From Thiomicrorhabdus sp. (GTDB taxonomy: Bacteria; Pseudomonadota; Gammaproteobacteria; Thiomicrospirales; Thiomicrospiraceae): a stretch of 64,000 nucleotides of DNA. The stretch is taken from assembly GCF_963662555.1 (NCBI RefSeq), contig NZ_OY759719.1, forward strand, positions 1,446,985 to 1,510,984, given 5' to 3'. The notes below the pieces were generated by a model. That model had not been told where the DNA came from, ran no database searches, and saw only the letters and a program-made list of their open reading frames with translations. The position numbers and the translations under genes are program-made. Numbering within the stretch: the stretch's first letter is position 1; each line of letters opens with the position of its first letter. Below are positions 1 through 8,367 of this stretch, in pieces.

Positions 1-627
1 ACAGAAGGTTCTTGGTCTTTAGGTAAAGGCCATGCAGATTGTTCTGCCAATAATGATTTTCATGTTGTGGCTTATGACTATGGCGTTAAGCGTAACATCC
101 TGCGCATGATTGCCGACCGTGGTTGCAAATTAACCGTTGTGCCAGCAAAAACTCCAGCCGAAGATGTATTAGCCATGAATCCAGATGGCATTTTCTTGTC
201 GAATGGACCTGGTGATCCAGAGCCATGTGATTATGCGATTGAAGCAATTCAAAAAGTGTTAGAAACAGATATCCCAGTATTTGGTATCTGTTTAGGTCAT
301 CAGCTACTTGCTTTAGCGAGCGGAGCAAAAACCGTTAAAATGAAGTTTGGTCATCATGGTGCTAACCACCCTGTACAAGATATGGATTCTAAGAAAGTGA
401 TGATTACTTCTCAGAACCACGGTTTTGCGGTAGATGGAGAGACGCTTCCAGCAAACCTAAAAGCTACACATAAATCATTGTTTGATGGTTCTTTACAAGG
501 TATCTCTCGTACAGATAAATCTGCATTTAGCTTCCAGGGTCACCCTGAAGCGAGTCCTGGTCCGCACGATGTTGCACCTTTATTTGACCAGTTTATTGAT
601 AACATGAAAAACGCAAAAAACGCGTAA
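1..627 (+). CDS. carA: Carbamoyl-phosphate synthase small subunit (3' part)
   Basis: Glutaminase subunit of carbamoyl-phosphate synthetase. It hydrolyses glutamine and passes ammonia to CarB for pyrimidine and arginine synthesis in the cytoplasm. The frame is open from the first base, so the gene is cut by the window edge: 208 residues are present of a usual length near 380, and the N-terminal domain is missing. The class I amidotransferase signature is complete: the oxyanion region [10 protein letters not shown], the nucleophile Cys in FGICLGHQ and the His-Glu pair in [11 protein letters not shown]. carB follows after 19 bp, the usual carAB operon. A GTG at 67 lies inside the domain and is not a real start. 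Confidence 0.97.
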   Translation, partial: TEGSWSLGKGHADCSANNDFHVVAYDYGVKRNILRMIADRGCKLTVVPAKTPAEDVLAMNPDGIFLSNGPGDPEPCDYAIEAIQKVLETDIPVFGICLGHQLLALASGAKTVKMKFGHHGANHPVQDMDSKKVMITSQNHGFAVDGETLPANLKATHKSLFDGSLQGISRTDKSAFSFQGHPEASPGPHDVAPLFDQFIDNMKNAKNA

Positions 628-646
628 CCGACAGTAGGAAGTTAGA

Positions 647-3600
647 ATGCCAAAAAGAAGTGATATACAAAGTATTATGATTATTGGTGCTGGCCCTATT
701 ATTATCGGGCAAGCATGTGAATTTGATTATTCTGGAGTTCAAGCGTGTAAAGCACTTAAAGAAGAGGGCTACCGTGTCATCTTAGTAAACTCTAACCCAG
801 CAACTATTATGACTGACCCTGATATGGCTGATGCAACCTATATCGAGCCAATTGAGTGGAAAACAGTTGAAACGATTATTGCAAAAGAACGTCCAGATGC
901 AATTTTGCCAACCATGGGTGGGCAAACAGCGCTGAACTGTGCTTTAGATTTAGATGAAAAAGGCGTATTAGCCAAATACGGTGTTGAGTTGATTGGTGCG
1001 AATGCCGACGCTATCGATAAAGCTGAAAACCGTGACCGTTTCCGTCAAGCAATGACTAAAATCGGTCTTGATATGCCTAAGTCTGATGTGGCTCACAATA
1101 TGGAAGAAGCTTGGGCTATTCAAGCTGAAGTTGGTTTTCCAACGGTTATCCGCCCATCATTCACTTTAGGTGGTTCTGGTGGTGGTATTGCCTACAACAA
1201 ACAAGAATTTGAACAAATTTGTAAATTTGGTTTGGACCTTTCTCCTACTAAAGAACTTTTGATTGAAGAATCAATTGAAGGTTGGAAAGAGTATGAGATG
1301 GAAGTGGTACGTGACAAAAACGACAACTCTATTATTGTTTGTTCAATCGAAAACTTAGATCCAATGGGTGTACACACTGGTGACTCAATTACTGTTGCAC
1401 CAGCACAGACCTTAACAGATAAAGAATATCAAATCATGCGTAATGCCTCTTTGGCAGTATTGCGTGAGATTGGAGTTGAAACGGGTGGTTCTAACGTTCA
1501 ATTCTCAATCCACCCTGATACAGGGCGTATGATTATTATTGAGATGAACCCACGTGTATCTCGTTCCTCAGCTTTAGCATCGAAAGCAACTGGTTTCCCA
1601 ATTGCTAAAATTGCAGCAAAATTAGCCGTGGGTTACACGCTTGATGAGCTATCTAATGATATTACTAATGGCGCAACACCAGCATCGTTTGAACCAACGA
1701 TTGATTACGTAGTAACAAAAGTTCCTCGTTTCACATTTGAGAAGTTCCCTCAAGCTCAAAACCGTCTATCGACACAGATGAAGTCGGTTGGTGAAGTGAT
1801 GGCGATGGGTCGTAACTTCCAAGAGTCTATTCAAAAAGCATTACGTGGTTTAGAAACCGATAAATCTGGATTTGATGAAATCATGCCATTGGCAACGATG
1901 GAAGAAAAAGAAATCAAAGATAAACTACGTCAAGAATTACGTAATCCAGGAGCTGAGCGTCTTTGGTACGTTGCAGATGCATTCCGCGCAGGTTGGGATC
2001 TAGAAACCGTTTTTGATATTTGTAAAATTGACCCATGGTTCTTAGCACAAATTAAAGAACTGATTGATATGGAAGATGATATCAAACAGCGTGGTTTAGA
2101 TGCATTAGATGAGACTTACCTACGTAATTTAAAACGCAAAGGTTTCTCAGATAACCGTTTGGCTAAGTTGCTTGATACGGATGCAGCGTTTGTTCGTAAG
2201 TTCCGCCATACCTTAAATATTCGTCCAGTATTTAAACGTGTTGATACCTGTGCGGCAGAATTTGAAACGTCTACTGCTTACATGTACTCAACTTATGATG
2301 AAGAGTGTGAAGCAAAACCAACAGATCGTGAAAAAATCATGATTTTAGGTGGTGGTCCAAACCGTATTGGTCAAGGTATTGAGTTTGATTACTGTTGTGT
2401 TCACGCGGCAATGGCTATGCGTGATGATGGTTATGAAACCATTATGGTTAACTGTAACCCTGAAACGGTTTCAACAGATTACGACACTTCTGATCGTCTG
2501 TATTTTGAGCCGTTAACACTTGAAGACGTTCTTGAGATTGTTGAAGTTGAAAAACCTAAGGGTGTCATTGTTCAGTATGGTGGTCAAACACCACTTAAAT
2601 TGGCAGAAGATTTAGAAGCGGCAGGGGTACCAATTGTGGGTACGTCTCCAGAGTCTATCGATTTAGCTGAAGACCGTGAACGTTTCCAAAAAATTCTAAA
2701 TGATAATGACCTACTTCAGCCACCTAACCGTACAGCAACTAATGCTGGTGAAGCGGCGGCTTTAGCAAAAGAAATTGGTTATCCTTTAGTGGTTCGTCCA
2801 TCTTATGTATTAGGTGGTCGAGGTATGGAAATTGTTTATGACGAAGCGAACCTAATGCGTTATATGCAAGCTGCAATTGATGTATCTAATGAATCACCAG
2901 TTTTATTAGACCGTTTCTTAGATGATGCGGTTGAGCTTGATGTAGATGCCATTTGTGATGGTGAGCAAGTCGTAATTGGTGGGATTATGGAACACATTGA
3001 GCAAGCGGGTATTCACTCTGGTGACTCAGCATGTTCATTACCTCCATACAGTATCTCTGATGAAGTGCAAGATCGTATTCGTATTCAAGTTGAAAAGATG
3101 GCATACGCTTTAGGTGTAGTTGGTCTTATGAATACACAGTTTGCGGTTAAGGGTGACGATATCTATGTTCTTGAGGTTAACCCACGTGCATCACGTACGG
3201 TTCCTTTTGTTTCAAAAGCAATTGGTCACCCATTGGCTAAGATTGCGGCTCGTTGTATGGTGGGTCAAAAATTAAAAGACCAAGGCTTTACTTCTGAAGT
3301 AAAACCAGAACATTATTCCGTAAAAGAAGCGGTATTCCCATTCATTAAATTCTTGGGTGTGGATCCAATTCTTGGGCCTGAAATGAAATCAACAGGTGAA
3401 GTTATGGGTGTAGGTACGAGCTTTGCTCAAGCTTACTCAAAAGCTTCATTGGCTGCGGGTACGGTATTACCACGTTCAGGTAAGGCATTTTTATCTGTTC
3501 GTAAAGCAGACCGTGAACGTGTGATTGGTTTAGCGGAGAAATTGATTGCCAAAGGTTTTGAAATTGTTGCAACACGCGGAACTGCGGCTTCTTTAAAAGA

Positions 3601-3862
3601 AGCAGGCGTTGAGTGTGAAGCGGTCAATAAGGTGACTGAAGGTCGTCCAAACATTGTTGACTCAATTATGAACGAAGAGATTGCTTTGATTGTCAATACT
3701 TCTGATGGTTCGGTTAGTATTCAAGATTCATCATCTATTCGTCGTGAAGCTTTAATGCATAAGACATGTTATACAACAACTATTGCGGGTGCTTTTGCAA
3801 TGGTTGCGGCTATGGATCATTTAGATGATCAGCCTGTAACACGTTTACAAGATTTACACTAA
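647..3862 (+). CDS. carB: Carbamoyl-phosphate synthase large subunit
   Basis: Synthetase subunit that makes carbamoyl phosphate from bicarbonate, ammonia delivered by CarA, and two ATP. At 1071 residues it is full length (E. coli has 1073). The two homologous ATP-grasp halves are visible: the first begins with [20 protein letters not shown] and the second, near residue 560, with [20 protein letters not shown]. The C-terminal MGS-like allosteric domain occupies about residues 930-1071 and contains ATRGTAASL and [18 protein letters not shown] ribosome site lies just before the ATG. The gene is co-transcribed with carA, and a strong hairpin terminator follows at 3881-3918. Confidence 0.98.
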   Translation: MPKRSDIQSIMIIGAGPIIIGQACEFDYSGVQACKALKEEGYRVILVNSNPATIMTDPDMADATYIEPIEWKTVETIIAKERPDAILPTMGGQTALNCALDLDEKGVLAKYGVELIGANADAIDKAENRDRFRQAMTKIGLDMPKSDVAHNMEEAWAIQAEVGFPTVIRPSFTLGGSGGGIAYNKQEFEQICKFGLDLSPTKELLIEESIEGWKEYEMEVVRDKNDNSIIVCSIENLDPMGVHTGDSITVAPAQTLTDKEYQIMRNASLAVLREIGVETGGSNVQFSIHPDTGRMIIIEMNPRVSRSSALASKATGFPIAKIAAKLAVGYTLDELSNDITNGATPASFEPTIDYVVTKVPRFTFEKFPQAQNRLSTQMKSVGEVMAMGRNFQESIQKALRGLETDKSGFDEIMPLATMEEKEIKDKLRQELRNPGAERLWYVADAFRAGWDLETVFDICKIDPWFLAQIKELIDMEDDIKQRGLDALDETYLRNLKRKGFSDNRLAKLLDTDAAFVRKFRHTLNIRPVFKRVDTCAAEFETSTAYMYSTYDEECEAKPTDREKIMILGGGPNRIGQGIEFDYCCVHAAMAMRDDGYETIMVNCNPETVSTDYDTSDRLYFEPLTLEDVLEIVEVEKPKGVIVQYGGQTPLKLAEDLEAAGVPIVGTSPESIDLAEDRERFQKILNDNDLLQPPNRTATNAGEAAALAKEIGYPLVVRPSYVLGGRGMEIVYDEANLMRYMQAAIDVSNESPVLLDRFLDDAVELDVDAICDGEQVVIGGIMEHIEQAGIHSGDSACSLPPYSISDEVQDRIRIQVEKMAYALGVVGLMNTQFAVKGDDIYVLEVNPRASRTVPFVSKAIGHPLAKIAARCMVGQKLKDQGFTSEVKPEHYSVKEAVFPFIKFLGVDPILGPEMKSTGEVMGVGTSFAQAYSKASLAAGTVLPRSGKAFLSVRKADRERVIGLAEKLIAKGFEIVATRGTAASLKEAGVECEAVNKVTEGRPNIVDSIMNEEIALIVNTSDGSVSIQDSSSIRREALMHKTCYTTTIAGAFAMVAAMDHLDDQPVTRLQDLH

Positions 3863-3880
3863 ATCTAAACGGCTTGTCTT

Positions 3881-3918
3881 AAACGCCAAAGTCTAAGTTA
3901 ATTAGGCTTTGGCGTTTT
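3881..3918 (+). terminator. Rho-independent terminator after carB
   Basis: A long hairpin with arms AAACGCCAAAGTCTAA and TTAGGCTTTGGCGTTT (one mismatch) and a short AT loop, followed by a T-rich tract. It lies between carB and greA, so greA probably has its own promoter. Confidence 0.85.
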
Positions 3919-3962
3919 ACGTTTCTTGTAACCAACAAACATAACAAAAAGGATACGATTTT

Positions 3963-4439
3963 ATGCAAAAACATCCTATGACAAAAGAAGGTGCTGATGC
4001 ACTTCAAGCAGAATTAAATAAGCTTAAAAAAGAAGATAGACCACGTATTACTCAAGCAATAGCTGATGCTCGTGAACATGGCGATTTAAAAGAAAATGCT
4101 GAATACCATGCAGCACGTGAACAGCAAGGTTTAGCAGAAGCCCGAATTAGCCAAATTGAAGCTCAGCTTTCTAATGCTCAAATTATTGATGTCACTAAAT
4201 TAAATCCAGGTGGCAAAATCGTATTTGGTGCAACCGTTACGGTTTTAAATATTGATACTGATGCTGAATTGACTTATAAAATTGTTGGTAATGAAGAGTC
4301 TGACGTTAAAGCGAACAAAATTTCTGTAAACTCGCCAATCGCTCGTGCTTTAATTGGTAAAGAAGAGGGTGACGAGGTGATTGTGCAAGCACCGAGTGGA
4401 AATATTGATTACGAGATTGTTGAAGTTCAATATATCTAA
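3963..4439 (+). CDS. greA: Transcription elongation factor GreA
   Basis: Binds the secondary channel of RNA polymerase and stimulates cleavage of backtracked RNA. At 158 residues it has the exact family length. The N-terminal coiled coil (about residues 1-75) carries the acidic tip in [17 protein letters not shown]. The C-terminal FKBP-like domain ends with [19 protein letters not shown]. It follows carB as in many gammaproteobacteria. A second family member, GreB, is encoded at 51513-51989. An AAAGGA ribosome site precedes the ATG, and the gene ends at a terminator built from two copies of the dispersed palindrome. Confidence 0.97.
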   Translation: MQKHPMTKEGADALQAELNKLKKEDRPRITQAIADAREHGDLKENAEYHAAREQQGLAEARISQIEAQLSNAQIIDVTKLNPGGKIVFGATVTVLNIDTDAELTYKIVGNEESDVKANKISVNSPIARALIGKEEGDEVIVQAPSGNIDYEIVEVQYI

Positions 4440-4480
4440 ATAGCATTGATTAACGCATTTAGAGTTTTAGCCAATCACAT

Positions 4481-4522
4481 TAACCAGGCCTGGTAAACTT
4501 ACGAGGCCTGGTTTTTTATTTT
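4481..4522 (+). terminator. greA terminator made from a palindrome core plus a partial second copy
   Basis: An exact ACCAGGCCTGGT core at 4483-4494 and a partial copy GAGGCCTGGTT at 4503-4513 pair with each other: AACCAGGCCT with AGGCCTGGTT, plus an inner GTAA/TTAC extension. A run of T follows. The core can also fold on itself, so two alternative hairpins are possible. Confidence 0.8.
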
Positions 4523-4591
4523 TTAAAATAACTTGGTTGAACCAAATAGTTTTATTGCTAAGACATTTTTATAAATAACGGAAAAAAGACC

Positions 4592-5077
4592 ATGAAGTTT
4601 TTTGCAGTTATAAAATCACCTGCTTTTTATTTTGCCTCTAGTCAGGTTTTATATTTAGTTTTAACCACAATGTTAATTACGGTTGGTTATATCGTTACTC
4701 CAGTTTTATTTGACCAATTAAGTTCAAAAATTGCAGGTGATATTGCAGGCATTTTGTTTCAATTTTCTGGCTATATCACATTGGCTTTTTTGGTTTTGCT
4801 TTTGATTTGGCAGTTAACTTTAAAGGTTAAGTTTAGTTTTAGTTGGCCAAATATTTTATCTTTCTCAATAATGTTGATTTTATTGTGGTGGATTAACCCT
4901 TTAATGAGTGAAATTAAAGCGAAAAATCCATTAGGTGTTACTCCTAATTCTGCTGATTGGCCTCTTTTTGCAAGTTTACACGGGGCTTACCAAATAGGCT
5001 ATCTTGTTGTAATTATTATGTTAATTTGGGGTGTGGTAAAGTCTGCAAAAGCCTTGGGATTAAGCATGATTAAGTGA
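4592..5077 (+). CDS. DUF4149-type membrane protein
   Basis: A 161-residue protein with about four hydrophobic segments (roughly residues 15-37, 52-75, 87-103 and 132-150), so an inner-membrane protein. The layout, an early hydrophobic segment with TPVLF and a late SLHGAYQIGYL segment, resembles the DUF4149/TMEM205-like family, which is often found beside greA in gammaproteobacteria. No enzymatic motif is visible and the role is unknown. It is monocistronic here, with a terminator on the greA side and a separate small secreted protein gene downstream. The family call rests on remembered similarity and context. Confidence 0.7.
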   Translation: MKFFAVIKSPAFYFASSQVLYLVLTTMLITVGYIVTPVLFDQLSSKIAGDIAGILFQFSGYITLAFLVLLLIWQLTLKVKFSFSWPNILSFSIMLILLWWINPLMSEIKAKNPLGVTPNSADWPLFASLHGAYQIGYLVVIIMLIWGVVKSAKALGLSMIK

Positions 5078-5195
5078 TAAATAAAGTTTATAAGCATTTC
5101 ATTATTTTCTAATCCAATTGGACTTGCAATTTAGTTTGAAAACAGTCAAAATTGAAGAGTTAAAGCGACAAAATCAAAACTTCGGAGTTTAATTA

Positions 5196-5552
5196 ATGAA
5201 ACAGTTAACACTAAAAGCACTATTCGTTTCTGCAATCGCGGTAATGTCTATGAACACACAAGCAGCAGACGATGTATATAACCAATGTATCGCTGATGCT
5301 GAAAACGTAATTGCAACAGCTAAGAAAGAAGGTTCTACTGCAGCAAAAGCGATTGAGCAAAAAACTGATGTAGCGACTTGCATGGGTGAGCTTTCTAAAA
5401 TTGAAGCAAAATACGGCGATAAAACAATCGCTAAAAACCCATCTTACGTAATGACTCCAGAAGATCGTGCAAAATGGGCTAAATTGTTTGATGCTATTGA
5501 TGCAAAACAATACAAAGGTGTTCCATTTTTACAAGCTTCTTACTACCGTTAA
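5196..5552 (+). CDS. Small secreted hypothetical protein
   Basis: A 118-residue protein that I cannot assign to a family. Residues 1-23 form a clear Sec signal peptide: a KQLTLK basic start, a hydrophobic core and cleavage near TQAA-DD. The mature part is about 95 residues, charged and Lys-rich, and has two cysteines (in YNQCIADA and VATCMGEL) that could form a periplasmic disulfide. The GGAG ribosome site at 5184-5187 is correctly spaced from the ATG. A strong terminator follows directly, so this is a single-gene unit. Confidence 0.8.
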   Translation: MKQLTLKALFVSAIAVMSMNTQAADDVYNQCIADAENVIATAKKEGSTAAKAIEQKTDVATCMGELSKIEAKYGDKTIAKNPSYVMTPEDRAKWAKLFDAIDAKQYKGVPFLQASYYR

Positions 5553-5572
5553 TTTGGTTGTAAGTCTTGTTT

Positions 5573-5601
5573 AAAAAACCGGCTTTATAGCCGGTTTTTT
5601 T
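5573..5601 (+). terminator. Rho-independent terminator
   Basis: Hairpin with AACCGGCT and AGCCGGTT arms around a four-base loop, with an A-run before and a T-run after. It ends the transcript of the small secreted protein gene. Confidence 0.92.
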
Positions 5602-5713
5602 GTTTTTATGATCTAATCGTTTAAACTACCGCATTAAACTTATTATTCAATAATATTTTGAGTAATGATTCATTCCTAAATTTCCTATATTTATCGCATT
5701 ATTAAGAGCCTAT

Positions 5714-6514
5714 ATGTCGCAAAACCTATTTGAATCAGTCTATGCCTGCTTGATGGAAAAAGACTTAAATCGTAAAGTCACGATGCTTTCTCAATTACAA
5801 GAAGATTGGTCTAATGATGTATTTGAACTTTCTCCAACACAAAGCATAGTACGAGTACCTGATGCCGGAAGACCTGAAAAACCAGAGCTGGTTCCACCAA
5901 AAGATTTACCAAAACGTCGTTTAGGTTCTAATGAAGGCCATGCCTCTTTAATGCACTCTATTGCTCATATTGAATTTAATGCGGTTAACTTAGCATTAGA
6001 TGCTATTTACCGTTTTCAAAATATGCCGTACGAATATTATCGTGATTGGCTAGGTGTGGCAGGTGAAGAGTCTTATCATTTTCAGATAGTAAGAGAGCAT
6101 TTAAATAGCCTTGGTTATGAATATGGTGACATGCCAGCACATGATGGTTTATGGATGACAACTTACGAAACCGACCATGATCCATTAATCAGAATGGCTT
6201 TAGTGCCTAGAACCTTAGAAGCCCGTGGGTTAGACGTGACACCGCCAATGATTAGTAAGCTGCGCTCAATTGGTGATAAGCGTGGGGTGGAGATTTTAAA
6301 AATTCTACTGCGGGATGAAATTGGTCATGTTGAGGTTGGAACTCGCTGGTTCCGTTATTTGTGTAAAGAACGTAATTTAAATCCGTTTGATGAGTTTCAA
6401 CATATTATAGAGAACTACTTTCATGGAGATTTACGCGGCCCATTCAATTTTGAAGCACGCCAGCAAGCGGGCTTTTGTGAGCAAGAAATCAGTTGGTTAA
6501 AATCTATTTCTTAA
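5714..6514 (+). CDS. DUF455 ferritin-like diiron protein
   Basis: A 266-residue soluble protein of the DUF455 ferritin-like superfamily. The expected metal-binding helices are visible: SIAHIEFNAVNLALD (about residues 82-96), GEESYHF (about 117-123), RTLEARGLDVTP (about 156-167) and LLRDEIGHVEVGTRWF (about 188-203). Together these supply the E and ExxH ligands of a diiron site. The substrate is unknown; members are sometimes linked to tRNA modification or oxidation chemistry, and nothing here decides that. A methyltransferase gene follows after 44 bp on the same strand and may be co-transcribed. Confidence 0.85.
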   Translation: MSQNLFESVYACLMEKDLNRKVTMLSQLQEDWSNDVFELSPTQSIVRVPDAGRPEKPELVPPKDLPKRRLGSNEGHASLMHSIAHIEFNAVNLALDAIYRFQNMPYEYYRDWLGVAGEESYHFQIVREHLNSLGYEYGDMPAHDGLWMTTYETDHDPLIRMALVPRTLEARGLDVTPPMISKLRSIGDKRGVEILKILLRDEIGHVEVGTRWFRYLCKERNLNPFDEFQHIIENYFHGDLRGPFNFEARQQAGFCEQEISWLKSIS

Positions 6515-6558
6515 ACGATTCATAAGTGATTGATAGACTCTGTATTACACATCTTTAG

Positions 6559-7251
6559 ATGCCTGGTAACAACATGCAAAACTCAGTGATAAAGCTTTCT
6601 GATAAACAGCGATTACGTATTCAAACTCGTCATAAAGTGTCGATAGAACAGCATGGTTATGAACCCCAAGCGTTGTATTGGAGCAATCGTGAGATTCAGG
6701 AAAAGCGTTTTGAACAGCTGATTAAACTTTTACCGCCGCCACAAAAACTAAATCACCAGGCCTGGTCTTTATTAGACGTAGGTTGTGGTTTTGCTGATTT
6801 ACTTAACTATTTAGAAAATCGTGATTATGTACCTCAATATACAGGTGTTGATATCTCTCCTGATATTGTTTTAGCCGCTAAATCCCTTCATCCACAGCAA
6901 ACAATATTACAAGCCGAATTAGCCGATTGTGACTTTATAGAAAGCCAATTTGATTATGTCATGCTCTCTGGTGCTCTTAATGAAGTGGTTGAAACGGAAA
7001 TTGAAGGGACTGCAGACAATCAAGGTGACTACGCTAAATCTGTTATAAAACAGATGTATCTGATTGCTAAAAAGGGGGTTGCTTTTAATTTATTAGACAA
7101 TCGTCATCCTTGGGTAAAAAGCCGTTTTGATTTGCAAAGTTTTATACCCGATGAGATGGTGAATTTTTGTCAATCGTTTGCCGATGAAGTGACCTTAATA
7201 GAGGGCTATTTAGAAAACGACTTTACCCTTTATTTACTTAAAAAGACTTAA
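6559..7251 (+). CDS. Class I SAM-dependent methyltransferase
   Basis: A 230-residue cytoplasmic methyltransferase. Motif I is LLDVGCGFADLLNYL (about residues 73-87), followed by the acidic residue in YTGVDIS (about 95-101) that contacts the SAM ribose. The substrate cannot be told. A start at the internal ATG at 6574 is equally possible, since neither has a strong ribosome site. The palindrome core at 6755-6766 lies in frame and encodes His-Gln-Ala-Trp. The last codons run into a tandem decamer array (7236-7275), so the C-terminus YLLKKT and the stop codon are partly made of repeat sequence. Confidence 0.85.
   Translation: MPGNNMQNSVIKLSDKQRLRIQTRHKVSIEQHGYEPQALYWSNREIQEKRFEQLIKLLPPPQKLNHQAWSLLDVGCGFADLLNYLENRDYVPQYTGVDISPDIVLAAKSLHPQQTILQAELADCDFIESQFDYVMLSGALNEVVETEIEGTADNQGDYAKSVIKQMYLIAKKGVAFNLLDNRHPWVKSRFDLQSFIPDEMVNFCQSFADEVTLIEGYLENDFTLYLLKKT
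6755..6766. repeat. Palindrome core inside the methyltransferase gene
   Basis: Exact ACCAGGCCTGGT, read as (H)QAW in the methyltransferase frame. The flanking bases are not complementary beyond the core. Confidence 0.95.
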
Positions 7252-7275
7252 AAGGGCTTAAAAAGGCTTAAAAAG
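7236..7275 (+). repeat. Four tandem decamers
   Basis: Four head-to-tail copies of (A/G)CTTAAAA(A/G)G. The array overlaps the last five codons of the methyltransferase and runs into the spacer before the ROK kinase gene. Unequal copy number between strains would change the end of the methyltransferase. Confidence 0.9.
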
Positions 7276-7310
7276 GATCAAAAATGTTTAAGGGTTTGGA
7301 GTATTAATAC

Positions 7311-8255
7311 ATGGTACAAATACGTTTTGGCATTGATTTAGGCGGTACCAAAATTGAAATCATAGGCTTATTGGTAAAGCAAAATGATAAACAGGTTACC
7401 TCTGAAACTATTTATCAAAAGCGTATTGCAACACCAAAGGGTGACTATGCAGCCACTCTTAACGCCATTACTGATTTGGTTACCAATGCAGAAGCTGCTC
7501 TTTCTAAAGAGTACCAAAGCTTTTTACCAGGCCTGGTAGGTGTTGGTATTCCTGGAGCAATCTCTTTAAAAACAGGTAAAGTGAAAAATGCCAATTCTGT
7601 TTGGTTGATTGGTGAAGATTTGCAAGGCGATTTGCAAGCAAAACTGAATCGCCCAGTAAAATTAGCGAATGATGCGAACTGTTTTGCACTTTCTGAAGCG
7701 ACAGATGGTGCAGGACAAAATATTAACCAAGCCACTAATATCGTATTTGGTGTGATTATTGGTACGGGTTGTGGCGGCGGAGTGGTCGTTAATGGCCAAA
7801 TCCTCAATGGTATCAATGCCATTGGCGGAGAGTGGGGTCATAACCCGTTGCCTTGGATGACTCAAGATGATATTGCCATGGATTGTTATTGCGGGTTGCA
7901 AGGTTGTAATGAGACGTTTTTGTCCGGTAGTGGTTTTGAAAATCATTATTTTCAACGTACAGGCCTGGTAAAAACGGCCCAGCAAATTGTGGCTTTAAGT
8001 GAGCAGGGTGATAAAGAAGCCGAGCAATTAATGCAAGATTATATTACTTGGTTAGCTAAAGGTCTGGCGAGTGTCATTAACGTAATCGACCCCGATGTAA
8101 TTGTGCTGGGTGGCGGCATGTCAAATATTGATCGCTTATATAGAGATATCCCTAAAATTTGGCAAAAATGGGTATTTAGTGATGTGGTTGATACCAAATT
8201 GCTACCGCCAAAGTTTGGTGACTCTAGTGGGGTTAGAGGGGCGGCTTGGTTGTAA
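7311..8255 (+). CDS. ROK-family sugar kinase (fructokinase/N-acetylglucosamine kinase type)
   Basis: A 314-residue ATP-dependent sugar kinase. The phosphate-binding loop is FGIDLGGTKIEI at the N-terminus, the catalytic Asp lies in LANDANCFALSEA, and a glycine-rich segment GTGCGGGVVVNGQ follows. The ROK zinc site is complete: HNPLPW followed by CYCGLQGCNETF. No adjacent transporter or regulator narrows the substrate between fructose, glucose/mannose and N-acetylglucosamine. An exact palindrome core at 7526-7537 encodes PGLV, and a near copy at 7959-7969 encodes TGLV. The next gene downstream is an atypical pyruvate kinase. Confidence 0.88.
   Translation: MVQIRFGIDLGGTKIEIIGLLVKQNDKQVTSETIYQKRIATPKGDYAATLNAITDLVTNAEAALSKEYQSFLPGLVGVGIPGAISLKTGKVKNANSVWLIGEDLQGDLQAKLNRPVKLANDANCFALSEATDGAGQNINQATNIVFGVIIGTGCGGGVVVNGQILNGINAIGGEWGHNPLPWMTQDDIAMDCYCGLQGCNETFLSGSGFENHYFQRTGLVKTAQQIVALSEQGDKEAEQLMQDYITWLAKGLASVINVIDPDVIVLGGGMSNIDRLYRDIPKIWQKWVFSDVVDTKLLPPKFGDSSGVRGAAWL
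7526..7537. repeat. Palindrome core inside the ROK kinase gene
   Basis: Exact ACCAGGCCTGGT, extended by one pair to TACCAGGCCTGGTA. Read as Pro-Gly-Leu-Val. Confidence 0.95.
7959..7969. repeat. Near copy of the palindrome inside the ROK kinase gene
   Basis: ACAGGCCTGGT lacks one C of the left arm and is read as Thr-Gly-Leu-Val. It is the second copy in the same gene. Confidence 0.7.
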
Positions 8256-8367
8256 AAACTTATTGTTAGTTTCTTTATATTTTGTAACTCTTAAAGTTCA
8301 ACTCCTGTTCATAAAACTTTCATTTTAGACATGTATATTTTTCTTATAAATTAAAGGAAAATAATTC

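Noticed and set aside
3433-3696. Minus-strand open frame inside carB, and similar frames inside other genes
   Set aside because: They lie opposite clearly conserved genes, have no ribosome site and no recognisable protein features.
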